The notes under the pieces were generated by a model. It saw only the letters and a list, made by a program, of their open reading frames with translations, had not been told where the DNA came from and ran no database searches. From positions 72,954,553 to 73,018,552 of the forward strand of contig NC_080168.1 of NCBI RefSeq assembly GCF_950295315.1: 64,000 bases of DNA, in the 5' to 3' direction. Position 1 is the stretch's first letter. Each line of letters opens with the position of its first letter. The position numbers were made by a program, and so were the translations under genes. The DNA is from Erinaceus europaeus (Eukaryota; Chordata; Mammalia; Eulipotyphla; Erinaceidae). Positions 1 through 10,139 of this stretch are shown here, one piece after another.

Positions 1-125
1 AAAATTCAAATCCAGCCCCACACCACACTGGAGGCAGTTTCAGTGCTGTGCTGTCTTTCTTTTCCTCCCAGTGCACCTCCTCCCCACCCCACCCCCAATC
101 TGAAAAAGTTGACCTGCAGTGAAAA
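1..125 (+). repeat. Degenerate SINE-like fragment
   Basis: TTCAAATCCAGCCCCACACC followed by CAGTGCTGTGCTGTCTTTC resembles the B-box and pyrimidine part of SINE-C. The copy is cut by the window edge. Confidence 0.4.
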
Positions 126-129
126 AGCA

Positions 130-698
130 GCCAAATATATTTGTTCCTTTTTTTGTTATTTGTAAAGTATTGTTCATATGGCTCTAAATGAGTGCTTTAA
201 ACTTTAACATATACTGAATGTCTTCAGTAATTATACACATCTATTTATCTGGATGCTTCCTCCTTTATATTTTTTAATTGCAGTAATGTTGGTTTAGTAC
301 CGATGTACCTGCTGCGTCACATGTGTGACATTAGCTGGCAAAGAGAAAGAGGCTTGTCTACATCCAGTGTTGTGACCTGTGAGCAACTGGGTGGTTGATA
401 GTCTAACACTTAACAACAGGGATCCAGACGGGATGCTGATAGCATTGACAAATACATAGAAAAGTCTATTATATAATTTAATCCACAAGTATCTTATATT
501 CATTACTCAATGAATGCTGTGTAAGATTTTAAATCAATTCTTTTCTCTAATATGATAGAAAAAAAAAGAATGCATATGTTATGGGTGAAGCATTTCACTC
601 CTTTTCACATATATTCTTTCCATGCCTACTAAGAAAGAAGAGATTCATATCATTCTCTAAACAGCTTATATTTCACATTGATTATTAAAATATCCCTT
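130..698. other. VWA8: Intron sequence, no feature recognised
   Basis: AT-rich sequence downstream of the last visible VWA8 exon. I see no exon, RNA gene or dated repeat in it. Confidence 0.5.
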
Positions 699-712
699 AG
701 AAGTACGTTTTA

Positions 713-989
713 GGGAGTCAGGCGGTAGTGCAGTGGGTTAAACACACATGGCCCAAAGCACAAGGACCGGCTTAAGGATCCCAGTTCAAGCCCCAGGCTA
801 CCCACCTGTAGGGGACTTGCTTCACAGGTGGTGAAGCAGGTCTGCAAGTGTCTATCTTTCTTTGCCTCTCTGTCTTCCCCTCCTCTCTCCATTTCTCTCT
901 GTCCTATCCAGCAATGATGACAACAATAATAACTACAACAATAAAACAACAAGGGCAACAAAAGGAATAAATAAATAAATAATTAAAAA
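713..989 (+). mobile_element. SINE-A copy, near full length
   Basis: It starts GGGAGTCAGGCGGTAGTGCA (A-box region), has AGTTCAAGCCCCAGGC as B box, a pyrimidine block, a CAA/TAA tail and ATAAATAAATAA. The flanks AGAAGTACGTTTT (699-711) and AGAAGTAAGTTTT (990-1002) are a target-site duplication with one mismatch. Confidence 0.9.
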
Positions 990-1029
990 AGAAGTAAGTT
1001 TTTTGGGAAAAACCTTCAGGTACATTATC

Positions 1030-1115
1030 TAAATTAACTTTTTATTTATCATTTTATACTAGAGTATAAACTCTAGTTTATGGTATTGCCAGGGATTGAA
1101 CCTGTAACTTCTTTA
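1030..1115 (-). repeat. Short SINE-C-like remnant
   Basis: TTGCCAGGGATTGAACCTG is an antisense B-box motif of the SINE-C type, preceded by a T-rich end. Confidence 0.4.
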
Positions 1116-1119
1116 AAAA

Positions 1120-2290
1120 AAAAAGGTGGTGTATGAATGAAAATATTTACTCTGCGATTTAGGCAAATGGAAATACACTAAAAATATAATTTATGCTCAA
1201 AAGACAGATGGATTTCTCATTATTTTCCTTATTCATAATTTAAGAAACTAAGGGAAGTTACACTAAATTGCATTATTTATTACGTTCATTTTAGAAAGAA
1301 AGAAGATCTAGTCAGCAATTAAAATTTTACTTTGACCTAGGATTTATTTTTATTAATTAAAACATACATACAAAAGCAACTGAGGAAAATGTATCATAGT
1401 AACTTCAAACTTGTATCTCACAGGACAAACCTACTCAAATACAATGTGAAGAAAAGCCTTCCCTTTTCCTGCTGAACACCAAATTTAACTCTAACATAAA
1501 ACTAGTATTATTCATTTATTCATTAAATAATTATAAAACGTGTTAACACCACATGCTAATTTCAGTACCAGATAATGTATACACATAATTGGTGAAATCA
1601 TAAAAACCTTTGTCCAATACTAATACAAAAGTTAGAAGAAACAAAGAAAGGGAAAACACAATTCAAAACTTAGACTAGCTAAGGTCACTGCGGAGGAATC
1701 ACAGGAAAAAGAAAGGTAGGAATTGTAAGACTGGACAGGCCAATACCCCTGTGGAACTGGAAAATCTAAACCTAATATTCCTCTCTGTCCAGAGCCAAAG
1801 CCTCTAAAGGGGGAGGGGAGATGGGGTGAAAGGGCATTAGGGATTCACTGCACACCATTGGAGGAGCTGTCAGCTGGGTGTTAAGTAAGGGGTGGAGACA
1901 CCTATCATGGGGGAGATAAGAAACTGTACTCATGTGACAATTAATATACTGAAAATTATTACTTCCCCAACAATGTGAATAAACATATGTGTTGGGAAGT
2001 GCCTATTAACAGAGAAAAAAGAAAGTCATAATACAGAGCATGAGAAATGGAGTTAGTCGGAGAGGCCTTCTTGAGAAGGTTGTTGCTGAGTGAAAGTAGA
2101 TATCTGGGGATAAGGGTTTCAGGAATGGGATACACCAAGGCAGAGACCCTGTGACAAACATAGCTGGCACAGTGAAGGAGGAGTAAGAGAGCTGAGTGTA
2201 CAAGATAGAATGAATGATTTAGAGAGAAGTGCAGAGCAGTACAGGGAAGGAGGCAGATGAAAGGATGTGAAGACAATGTCTTATAAACAA
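1120..2290. other. VWA8: Intron sequence, possible ancient repeat
   Basis: No exon is seen. Part of 2040-2270 (GAGAAGG, GGCAGAGACCCTGTGAC, GAAGGAGG pattern) resembles an old mammal-wide repeat that I cannot name. The stretch near 1880-1975 is weakly like an L1 3' end. Confidence 0.3.
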
Positions 2291-2297
2291 TTTGCTG

Positions 2298-2455
2298 GGG
2301 GCCAGGAGGTGGAGTGGTCAAGTGAGGAATTAGACTCTCAAGTATGGGGTCCTGAGTTCGATTACAGTGTACATAGCCTTTGCAAGAGTGATGCTTTAGC
2401 TCTTTATCTCTCCCCCATTTTATCTTTATCTCTCTCCCATTTTATCTATAGACAG
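2298..2455 (+). mobile_element. SINE-C copy
   Basis: GGCCAGGAGGTGGAGTGG, then GACTCTCAAGTATGGGGTCC and TGAGTTCGATTACAG (B box), followed by the typical CTTTATCTCTCCC pyrimidine stretch. Confidence 0.75.
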
Positions 2456-2459
2456 ATAA

Positions 2460-3045
2460 CTTATTTCCCTGTGGTAGAGAAAGTAATCCTAACATTTTGA
2501 GTATATTGCTGTATAGGATATTAACCAGTTTCGACTAGATTAGCATATCTACGTTAATATTCTTTTGCCTGAGTTGCCGGTAATTATAAAACTGTCTTCA
2601 CATTTTCTTTTCAACTAATTTTAACATCTTACCCATTATTCATTAATCAATGGGTTGAATAAAGTTGGCTTGAAAAAAGTAAAAAAGAAAAGAAACTCTG
2701 TGTTTGTACAAGCATATGGTATATACATACTGTGCTGCCTCTTGCTTTTTAATTTATAATACAAATGGTAGATCATTATATCCACTATTATGACTTGTTG
2801 CTGCACTTAATATATTTTGAGAGTTTTTTAAATCAGTATGGAAGATGCTCCCCAGACCTTTTAATAATTGAAACATCCCAACATGTGGATATAATAGAAT
2901 TTCTTGATTCAGTCTTATTTGAATGGATATTTGGGAAGATTCAATGCTTTTTTTGCATTAAGTGATATTATATTGCCAGTTATTATAGTAAACATCACTA
3001 CGAAGGTATTATTTTCTTAGGCAAAAATTTTAATACTCCCAAGCC
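2460..3045. other. VWA8: Intron sequence, no feature recognised
   Basis: AT-rich and without recognisable motifs. The last 50 bases may be the decayed start of the Rep-E copy that follows. Confidence 0.4.
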
Positions 3046-3049
3046 AAAC

Positions 3050-3392
3050 TACAAAGTTGCAGATGTTACCATGATGCCAACCTTACTTCTCTGGGCAGAC
3101 AACCTCACCAAGTATCCTGGAACCCCACCTCTCCAGAGCCCTGCCCAACTAGGGAAAGACTGAAACAGGTTAGGGACATGGATTGACCTGTCAATGCCCA
3201 TGTCCAGCAGAGAAGCAACTACAGAAGCCAGACCTTCCACCTTCTGCACCTCATGATGATCCTGGGTGCAAACTCCTAGAGGGATAAATAATGCAGGGGA
3301 TGGGTTGTGGAATTCTGGTGGTGGGAATTGTGTGGAACTGTACCCCTCTTATCCTATTGTCTTATTGATCATTATTAAATGAATTAGAAAAA
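3050..3392 (+). mobile_element. Rep-E 3' module (E3) copy
   Basis: It contains ACCATGATGCCAACC, CTCTGGGCAGACAACC, GCCCTGCCCAACTAGG, CCACCTTCTGCACC and the end ACCCCTCTTATCCTATTG, then TATTAAATGAATTAGAAAAA. The same order of blocks recurs at 15.9, 20.0, 23.1, 41.7, 43.6 and 59.4 kb. Confidence 0.85.
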
Positions 3393-3639
3393 ATCCTACC
3401 TGGATCTTAAATGTGCCTCATGATTATTCTGAGAATCACAAGCATTCAGGATTGCCTTTTTGCGAAAGAGAAAAGTCCTTTTTTAAAAGGTTCCTGGTGG
3501 TTAACATCATGGTCTCTCTACTCAGTGTGAGCTAGTCTCAAACCCTTTATAAATTTAGGGAGATGCGACAAAAACTAAACACCAAAATCATTCCTTATTT
3601 TATATTTCATGCCCAGAGGCCCTAAACAACAAAGTATAG

Positions 3640-3900
3640 TCAAAGTGTTTAAGAAAATAATAGCCTGTGCTATTATGCAGAAAGTAAAGTCGAGCTCTAA
3701 TATTCATTAGCTAAGTGACCCTTGGAAAACAGTTTTTCAAAACTTCATATATTTTTCTTCTCTGAAATGAGGATAACAATAATAACAACAATAGTAACAA
3801 AAAACCGAGGTAAAAGAAAAGAAAAGTAAGAATAACATGCCCTCACAAGATGTTTGTGAGATGGTGTAGCACGCAGTAGCATTTGGTGCTAGCAGCTAAA
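3640..3900 (+). repeat. Probable MIR SINE remnant
   Basis: AGCTAAGTGACCCTTGG, TTCTCTGAAATGAGGATAAC, AATAATAAC and CACAAGATGTTTGTGAGA follow the order of the core and 3' part of the mammal-wide MIR consensus, at high divergence. Confidence 0.6.
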
Positions 3901-3948
3901 GACAGTATTGCACTCAGATGATATTACTATTTTCATTCCTGTTCTTAC

Positions 3949-4068
3949 CTAAAGTGCCGAAGAAATCATTGCCCAGGAAAGGAAACCCAGGCCTGTTGGC
4001 CAGAACAATCATCCTAAAATCAGGATGGATCACTATGATATTTTCTCTTCCATTCACATTAGCAGAAT
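3949..4068 (-). CDS. VWA8: VWA8 coding exon (after Walker B exon)
   Basis: This internal exon of 120 nt is read on the minus strand from 4068 to 3949. The acceptor is TTTTTTCTAG before 4068 and the donor is GTAAGA after 3949. It supplies two bases of a split Asn codon, then 39 codons starting SANVNGREN and containing HPDFRMIVLANRPGFPF and GNDFFGTL, and it ends with one base of the next codon (phase 1). As I recall human VWA8, this follows directly on the ADGRRIVAN stretch, and the split-codon phase agrees with the exon at 7794-7929. The VLANRPG stretch lies where AAA+ modules place their sensor-1 strand. VWA8 is a large, reportedly mitochondrial AAA+ ATPase with a C-terminal VWA domain. No frameshift or stop is seen. 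The next downstream exon lies beyond the left edge. Confidence 0.93.
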
Positions 4069-4140
4069 CTAGAAAAAAAAATCTAATTACTGATGTTTAT
4101 AAGTTCTCAAGAATAACAAACTACAACTTTTAAAGTAACA

Positions 4141-4325
4141 AGCTGTCTTAGCCACTCATCTATTGTTAGATACCTAGATTGCTTTCAAGTTCAGGCTACT
4201 ACAAATTGTGCTGCTGTGAACATAGATGTAACTCAGATCTTTTTGGATGAGTGCATTGGATTCCTTAGGATATATCCCCAGGAGATAACTACAGTAAGGA
4301 TTATATGTTGGTAGTCTCATAGCAG
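4141..4325 (-). mobile_element. L1 ORF2 3' fragment
   Basis: Read on the minus strand this matches the end of L1 ORF2: ATATATCCTAAGGAATCC, AAAAGATCTGAG, GCAGCACAATTTGTAGTAGC. The plus strand shows CTCATCTATTGTTAGATACC. It lies between the exon at 3949-4068 and the Jockey-like insertion. Confidence 0.8.
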
Positions 4326-4550
4326 AAAAAAAAAAAATGAAGCTGAGGTCTTAAAATCACTACTGAAATTGTCCCAGGTGCTCTCTGCCTATGAAAAGTG
4401 AAACTGACAAAGCTGGCTTCAAATATACTGACTTTTACTAATGATTGTCACTACAGACAACTTGATGATAGTGAACTTGGGTTTGTTGCCTGTAGATAGC
4501 CAGTGAAGTGCATGGCTTGATTCCAGATTCCAGAGCTATAAACACTGCTG

Positions 4551-7500
4551 TTCTTCTTCTAGCGTTTGCCCTTCTTCCGTAACCAGTCAACAGCGTCAGG
4601 TTGAGCCTGATGTAAAGTTTTGAGACCTCCTTTGAATCTGGAGAGTTGGCAGTCGTTGACTATGTGGGTCATAGTCTGTCTGTAGCCGCAGGGGCAGTTC
4701 AGGTCGTCTCTGGCTCCCCAGCGGTGGAACATAGCGGTGCACCGGCCATGGCCCGTTCGATAGCGATCAAGGAGGGCCCAATCATAACGAGCTAGGTCAA
4801 AGCCGGGTTGACGCTCGCAGGGGTCTGTGATGAGGTGTTTGTTCTTTACCTCAGCTGACTGCCAACTCTGTTTCCAAGAGTCTGGAACAGAGAAGTTCAG
4901 TGTAGGCATAGGGGACCAGATTGGATGACGAGACGTTGGACAGGGTGGGCGAAGATATCCACGTATATTGGCAGGTCCGGTCGAGCATAGACGTGGGAAA
5001 TGAACTTAGATGATGCCGCATCCCAACGAATATCTGGTGGGGCGATGTTGCTAAGAACTGGCAGCCATGGAAGCGGGGTGGAATGGATGGTTCCAGAAAT
5101 TATCCTCATGGAGGAATATAATTTGGAATCGACCAAGTGGACATGGGGGCTACGGAACCATACTGGGGCACAGTATTCTGCAGTGGAATAGCATAATGCC
5201 AGAGATGATGATCATAGTGTGGAAGCGCTCGCGCCCCATGAGGAGCTGGCCAGTCTTGCAATGATGTTATTCCTCGCGCCCACCTTTGCTGCAGTTTTTA
5301 TGAGATGTTCGTGAAATGACAGGGTGCGATCAAGAGTAACGCCAAGACAGACTGGCTGGGCTTCATGCCGGATTCTCATATCGTCAAGCTGCACATTAAG
5401 CTCACGCGAGGCCAAGGCATGGTGTAGATGGAAAACAGATGATACCGTTTTTGCAGTGCTAGGGATTAGTCACCATTTTTTACAGTAATCAGATATCAGA
5501 GACATGTCTTTCCTGTTTCCTCGAGGATGTCAAACTTGGATGCCTGAGTTGCACAGCAGATGTCATCGGCGTAGATGAACTTCCTTGAAGAAGTTTCTGG
5601 AAGGTCATTGATGTAAATATTAAATATCGTAGGTACCAGAACAGTGCCCTGGGGGAGGCCACTTGAGACAAGTCTCCATCTGCTAGACTTGTCACCCAGA
5701 TGCACCTGGAATCTTCTGTTTTGGAGAAGAAACGATATAGTGTTGGCCACCCATGGAGGCAGGCATCTTGAGATCTTGACTAGGAGACCACGGTGCCAGA
5801 CCGTGTCATAGGCTGCTGTGAGATCAACAAAGACAGCACCTGTCTTTAAATTATTCTGGAAACCATTTTCAATGTAAGTTGAGAGGGCCAGGGCTTGTTC
5901 GCAGGTAGATCTTCCTGGGCGGAAGCCAGCTTGGGCGGGTGATAGGAATTTCTCTGTAAGAGGAGAAATACGTGACAGAAGCAGCCACTAAGGAGTTTGT
6001 AACACACAGAGAGGAGAGAAATTGGTCTATAGCTGGCGGCCAGTGTTGGGTCTTTCTTTGGTTTCAAAACTGCTATTATCTTCGCATGACGCCAAATTTT
6101 GGGCATAGATTTGAATTCCAAGATGTGGGACAGGAATGTAGTGAGCCACTTCTTTGCCACGGGGCCCAAGTTAAGGATGAGTTCTGGGGTGATGTTATCA
6201 TAGCCAGCAGCCGTTCCCGGTTTAAGCCTCTACAAAGCGTCTTCCAGTTCAGACAGTGTAAAGGGAGAGAGTTTTGGAGATGGACAAGATAAACGGAAGT
6301 GGGATGACCACTCATGGGAAATTTCTCTTTTCCAGACTGGGTCGATCTTAGCACGTCCAACTTGAGTTAGGTGACTGGCCACTGAGTTTGGAGATACGGG
6401 AGGATGGGAGACGGGAGAGGGTTGGCTACCGGCACCCAGACTATGAAGAAGCTTCCAGGCCTTCCTTCTTGAGTGGGTGAAGTTCAGACTTTCCATGAGT
6501 TGTTGCCAGCAGGCTTGGCGTGCTGCATCCAGGGAGGCAATGAGATGGTCGGCCACATCTGGGTCGCCCAACTCATCATACTGCTTTAGTAGTTGCTCAC
6601 ATTCAGCATCTAGACAAGGCGTATAGTTAGCACGTCTCCCACGAGGAATAGCTTGGGAAGCTGCTTTGAAGATGGCTTGGCGGAAACGCCTGTAGGAATC
6701 TTCAGAGGGGATAGAGTTAATTGGAATTGCAGGAATAGATAGGTTGGTAAGATCACTGAACAGATGCCAGTTTGCTTTCCAAAAGTTCCATCTTAGTTTC
6801 TCCGAGCACAGAATCAGTGGGAGCTGGAGACCAATGTGGATGATAGCTGGGCGGTGATGACTGTGCGGGAAGATCTTGAGAACTTGTCTCGTAGCGGGAA
6901 AGGCTTGGCCGTTGACTGTGCTAATCCAGCACAGGTTGGGTGATGAGTCTTTATTCCATCTAGCACTGTGAAAAGAGCCTGGCTGTTTAGGATTGTATAA
7001 TAGGGAGAGGTCATTCGCTGAAGCCCAGTCGGCTAAGATAGAGCCTTCAGCACGAGTGGAGGAATATCCCCAGTCTTGGTGATGACTATTAAAGTCTCCA
7101 ACGTAAACAGCTGGGTGATTCGGGCTAGGCAGGACCTCATTATCCCATGAGGCACTGGGAGGCTTATATACGTTGACGAGCTGAATAGTTCCAATATAAT
7201 GGAGTCGTAGAAGGTCGAAGAGGCCGTATGGTAAACGTCCGCAAGATACGATTTAGTGTAGATGGCTCGGCTGTGTTTAGGATGGAGATTATAGCATATT
7301 AAATCGAATCCACTGATGGTGAATCGAGCAGCTTCATCGACTGCTATATGTGTTTCTTGTAGGCAGATAACATCTGCCTGATGCTGTATCGCCAATTGAC
7401 CAATAAGAACGCGTTTGGCAAAGGATAGCCCCTCAACATTAAGTTGGAGGACTCGAAGAGCAGGACCAACAGCTTGAAAGCTGACAGGAGCTGCTTGTTG

Positions 7501-7594
7501 CTGGCTTTGAAAGTGACTGGGATTCAGTAGGCTAGGAAGGATCGTCAGTTTCCCCAATGAATGGTTACTCATGGGATGCACCATGGGAAGGTCG
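4551..7594 (-). mobile_element. Jockey-superfamily non-LTR retrotransposon, truncated
   Basis: This minus-strand LINE of about 3.04 kb has an endonuclease and a reverse transcriptase. Its 3' end is unusual: the coding frame runs to the terminus and stops at the TAG at 4559-4561, immediately followed by a short (AAG)n tail. The 7-mer ACTGCTG lies on both sides (4544-4550 and 7595-7601), consistent with a target-site duplication. No upstream gag-like ORF is present, so it is probably 5'-truncated. The protein resembles Jockey-type elements I know from ticks, spiders and other invertebrates rather than mammalian L1, L2 or CR1. It lies in sense orientation in the VWA8 intron between exons 7794-7929 and 3949-4068 and supplies most of that intron's length. 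Confidence 0.88.
4559..7594 (-). pseudogene. Broken Jockey-like EN-RT polyprotein gene
   Basis: The coding region is split over several frames, so it is not functional. In order on the minus strand: an apurinic-type endonuclease N-half (about 7594-7033, with VLQLNVEG near the start and VICLQETH near 7360); a linker region (6571-6230, GDPDVADHLI); the reverse transcriptase opening (about 6169-5990, SYRPISLLSVCYKLL); the RT core (5750-5496, GLPQGTVL and FIYADDICC, with the catalytic YADD intact); a thumb region (5415-5212, LGVTLDRTLSFHEHL); and a C-terminal region (5136-4559) with CPCGYRQTMTHIV, a Cys/His motif typical of the family. Shifts between these blocks and several stops show decay. The intact-looking motifs suggest moderate age. 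Confidence 0.85.
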
Positions 7595-7601
7595 ACTGCT
7601 G

Positions 7602-7742
7602 TGAGGGTAGATAACACAGTGGTTATGTAAAGAGGCTCTCATGCCTGAGGCTCCAAAGCCCTAGGTTTCATCCTTCTTTACCACCATAAACCAGAGCTGA
7701 GCAGTGCTAAGGTAAAAAACAAAAAACAAAACAAAACAAGCA
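7602..7742 (+). mobile_element. SINE-D copy next to the Jockey-like element
   Basis: The sequence carries ATAACACAGTGGTTATGTAA, then CTCATGCCTGAGGCTCC, CCTAGGTTTCATCC and an A-rich tail of AAAAAC repeats. This is the SINE-D pattern. The Jockey-like insertion begins right at its 5' boundary, so the retrotransposon entered at or next to the SINE start. Confidence 0.75.
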
Positions 7743-7793
7743 AGCAAAATACATTCCGTGAACTAAAGGAAAAGTTGCATTGTTAATACTCAC

Positions 7794-7929
7794 TTGCAAT
7801 AATGCGTCTTCCATCTGCTAGAATCATTTCCCCACTTTCTACTAGAGTTTTTAAAATACAGGTAACGTTTGTTGGGGCTTTGTCTGCCTCATCAACTACA
7901 AGAATATGGCCCAGCTTTACTGCTTTAAC
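7794..7929 (-). CDS. VWA8: VWA8 coding exon with Walker B
   Basis: This exon of 136 nt is read from 7929 to 7794. The acceptor is CTGTCTTTCAAG and the donor is GTGAGTAT. It starts in phase 0 with VKAVKLGHILVVDEADKAP, continues NVTCILKTLVESGEMILADG, and ends RRIIA plus one base. The hydrophobic run ILVV followed by DEAD is the Walker B box, which coordinates magnesium and activates water for ATP hydrolysis. Compared with human VWA8 as I remember it, only a few conservative changes occur (for example ESGEM for ENGEM). The phase joins the exons at 9336-9411 and 3949-4068 exactly. The intron on its 3' side holds the Jockey-like insertion at 4551-7594. Confidence 0.96.
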
Positions 7930-7999
7930 CTTGAAAGACAGGACATTTATCATTAGAAAAATGAAAGTAAGCATCTTTAAAATGTAACCACTCACTGCA

Positions 8000-8990
8000 C
8001 TAAATTTATAATAGCTGGTTTTATTTTATAGCGATATTATCACAACACATTACAACAGGAGATAATTTATGGATCTTCACGAAAAGCTTCAGATAGTTAC
8101 TGATCTGCCCACTCTACAATAATCACTATATTTCACTTTGGCATCAGAACTATTCCTATAGTACTAACGTTCATAATATTTCATATCCTAAGACTGGGAA
8201 GACTTAAAACAAGTTTACAAATCATGAGATGTCATATCAATAATCGCTAACAGATGATTGTATTCATTATAGTTCTTCTTCTTCTAGCGTTCTAAGAGAT
8301 AGTTTAGATCAAAAGGGGGCTACTTTTATTAGTAAGTTGTTTGGGGACCTGATTTTAGGGGAGATGCCATGAAAAAAAAGTAATCAGCATTATACTGATT
8401 TAATGAGTTTTACTGAGATATAATCTAGTCTTGGAAACTAATGAGAAGAGGGAAAGAAAAACTAGAAAAGGGCCTTGGGCTACTAGATAAGAAGTGACAT
8501 TATGAAAAGAAAGGTAAAAGGTAGGAATGTTTATTTTTAAAAATAATTTTGGGGCATCAATTGAGAGGGGATACTCAATGAATTTAAATGTGAACCGAAA
8601 GACCTAAGTCACAAGAGATTTCTCATAATACAAAGTGAAGCATGTATATCCTCCTTGAATTGCATAGTTTGACAATTTCAGGAATTTACTAAGAAATAGA
8701 TGATTCCCTCTGTCAGAAATATCTTATTCCATTTCCATAAAAAAAAGTTTCTTTTTTTTTTTAATCACAGGGTCAGAATAAGTTTAAAAGGACAACATGT
8801 AGTCTGCAGTCCCATACACAATATCTCTGTTCAAGAACAGCAAGTCAGAGTCAACCTGGGTAAGTCAAAAGAACCCTCTAATCACTAGCATTGGGACAAC
8901 AGAGGCACTCATGATGGTTCATCTGTGCCACTGCTAAAAAGGATGTATCTACACAAAGGACATGCCTGGCAAGGTGGGCTCTCTTGGGTC
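8000..8990. other. VWA8: Intron sequence between two VWA8 exons
   Basis: No repeat family is recognised apart from the 16-bp motif at 8276-8291. The stretch 8960-9060 (TGGAAAGCTGGGGAGTATAC) is weakly like an L1 3' UTR. Confidence 0.4.
8276..8291 (-). other. 16-bp match to the Jockey-like 3' terminus
   Basis: TTCTTCTTCTAGCGTT is identical to the 3'-terminal bases of the retrotransposon at 4551-4566, including the stop codon and the start of the tail. It may be an extremely short 5'-truncated copy. Chance cannot be excluded because half of it is a TTC repeat. Confidence 0.35.
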
Positions 8991-9335
8991 TTATGTGGAA
9001 AGCTGGGGAGTATACTTTATCAATTGTCAAAATACTGGGCTAATATTTATTTATAAATTTTAACAATTCTTAGTTTTCAATTCCCGAACGAAGAAATAAA
9101 TCAGAGGACCAGTATCATTCCTCAGATTTTTTATTCACTTTCTCTGGAGAGCAGAGTGTAAAAAAAATTGTCAATTTTCTAGAAAAAAAAAAAAAACTCC
9201 TTGTATTTACATCACTCCCAGTTGAGACTGAATTGTGTTCGAATATCTGGGGTATTTCATCAGTCTTCAAATCTGAAATATAAACAGCATTCAAAAAGAT
9301 ACAATTCGGGATAATTGCAGGATTGAGCTACTGAC

Positions 9336-9411
9336 CAAAGGTGAGTCTTCATACACAATAAGTCCATCTTTAACAGAAGGCTGGAGAGTAAGAGTTTGTA
9401 CAGTGGTGTCC
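9336..9411 (-). CDS. VWA8: VWA8 coding exon between Walker A and B
   Basis: This exon of 76 nt is read from 9411 to 9336. The acceptor is TCTTAACTTCAAG and the donor is GTCAGT. It gives one base completing an Arg codon, then 25 codons: DTTVQTLTLQPSVKDGLIVY, then EDSPL. It ends in phase 0, which fits the next exon beginning VKAVK. In AAA+ proteins of this dynein/midasin-like type, the segment between Walker A and Walker B carries substrate- or neighbour-facing loops; what this stretch does in VWA8 is not known to me. The intron to the next exon is only 1.4 kb (7930-9335). Confidence 0.94.
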
Positions 9412-9724
9412 CTTGAAGTTAAGAGAACAGACACAGTTAGCAAAGAAAGAAGCTTGTTTGGTCATGAATAAAAATTAAATACAATAGAATGTCTTTTTTT
9501 TTTTTTCCAGCAGCAATGGAGAACAGCTTTGTTTTGAACAGTTCTGTTAACATCACAGCAAACCACATATTTTTCTGAACTTTACCTGTAAGTTTTTACC
9601 TTACCCTTTAGACTGGGGTCACCAGTAGTATTTAAAGTGAGCTATCCTGATGTTAAGCATCTCCTCACATACTGATATGTGTGAAGTTTACATCATCTAT
9701 GAATATTCCTGCCAAAAGTGGTGT

Positions 9725-9868
9725 GGAGGGTCAGAGAGAGAGTGCAGGAGAATTTCCTGGGACACGCACTCAAGAGGACCCAGGTTCGATTCCCAGCAGC
9801 AGCATATACCAGAGCTGAATGGTGCTTACTGTCGCTCACCCCACCCCGCTCTCAATGTGTGAACAAAA
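9725..9868 (+). mobile_element. SINE-C-like copy
   Basis: GTGTGGAGGGTCAGAGAG, then CACTCAAGAGGACCCAGG, GGTTCGATTCCCAGCAGC (good B box) and ACCAGAGCTGAATGGTGC. The tail is poor. Confidence 0.6.
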
Positions 9869-9924
9869 GTTGTAGGTGATAGGTAGGCCAATACACTTTT
9901 TTTCTAAAATTAACTTCTGTTTGT

Positions 9925-10135
9925 TTTTTTTCTTTATTTACTATTTTTACTTTATTTTTTATTTGGATAGAGACAAAGAAATTGAGGAGAAAAACACTGT
10001 TGGCATTGTTTCACTGCTTGTGAAGCTTCCCCTCTCCCCCAAAGGTGGGGCTGCTGGGGGGGGGGGTGGCTTGAATCTGGGTCCTTGTGGTTGGTAATGT
10101 GTGCACTCCATAGTTGTGCCATGACCCAGCCCCCT
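9925..10135 (-). mobile_element. SINE-B copy
   Basis: Antisense order: T-rich tail, AGACAAAGAAATTGAGGAG, TTCACTGCTTGTGAAGC, GGCTTGAATCTGGGTCC (B box) and GTGCCATGACCCAGCCCC (head). A G-run with one T break interrupts the middle (10057-10069). Confidence 0.75.
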
Positions 10136-10139
10136 CAAT

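Noticed and set aside
4559..7617. Jockey-like region as invertebrate contamination of the assembly
   Set aside because: The flanks are a 7-bp duplication, a SINE-D and VWA8 exons within a few hundred bases on both sides; a chimeric contig would not produce this.
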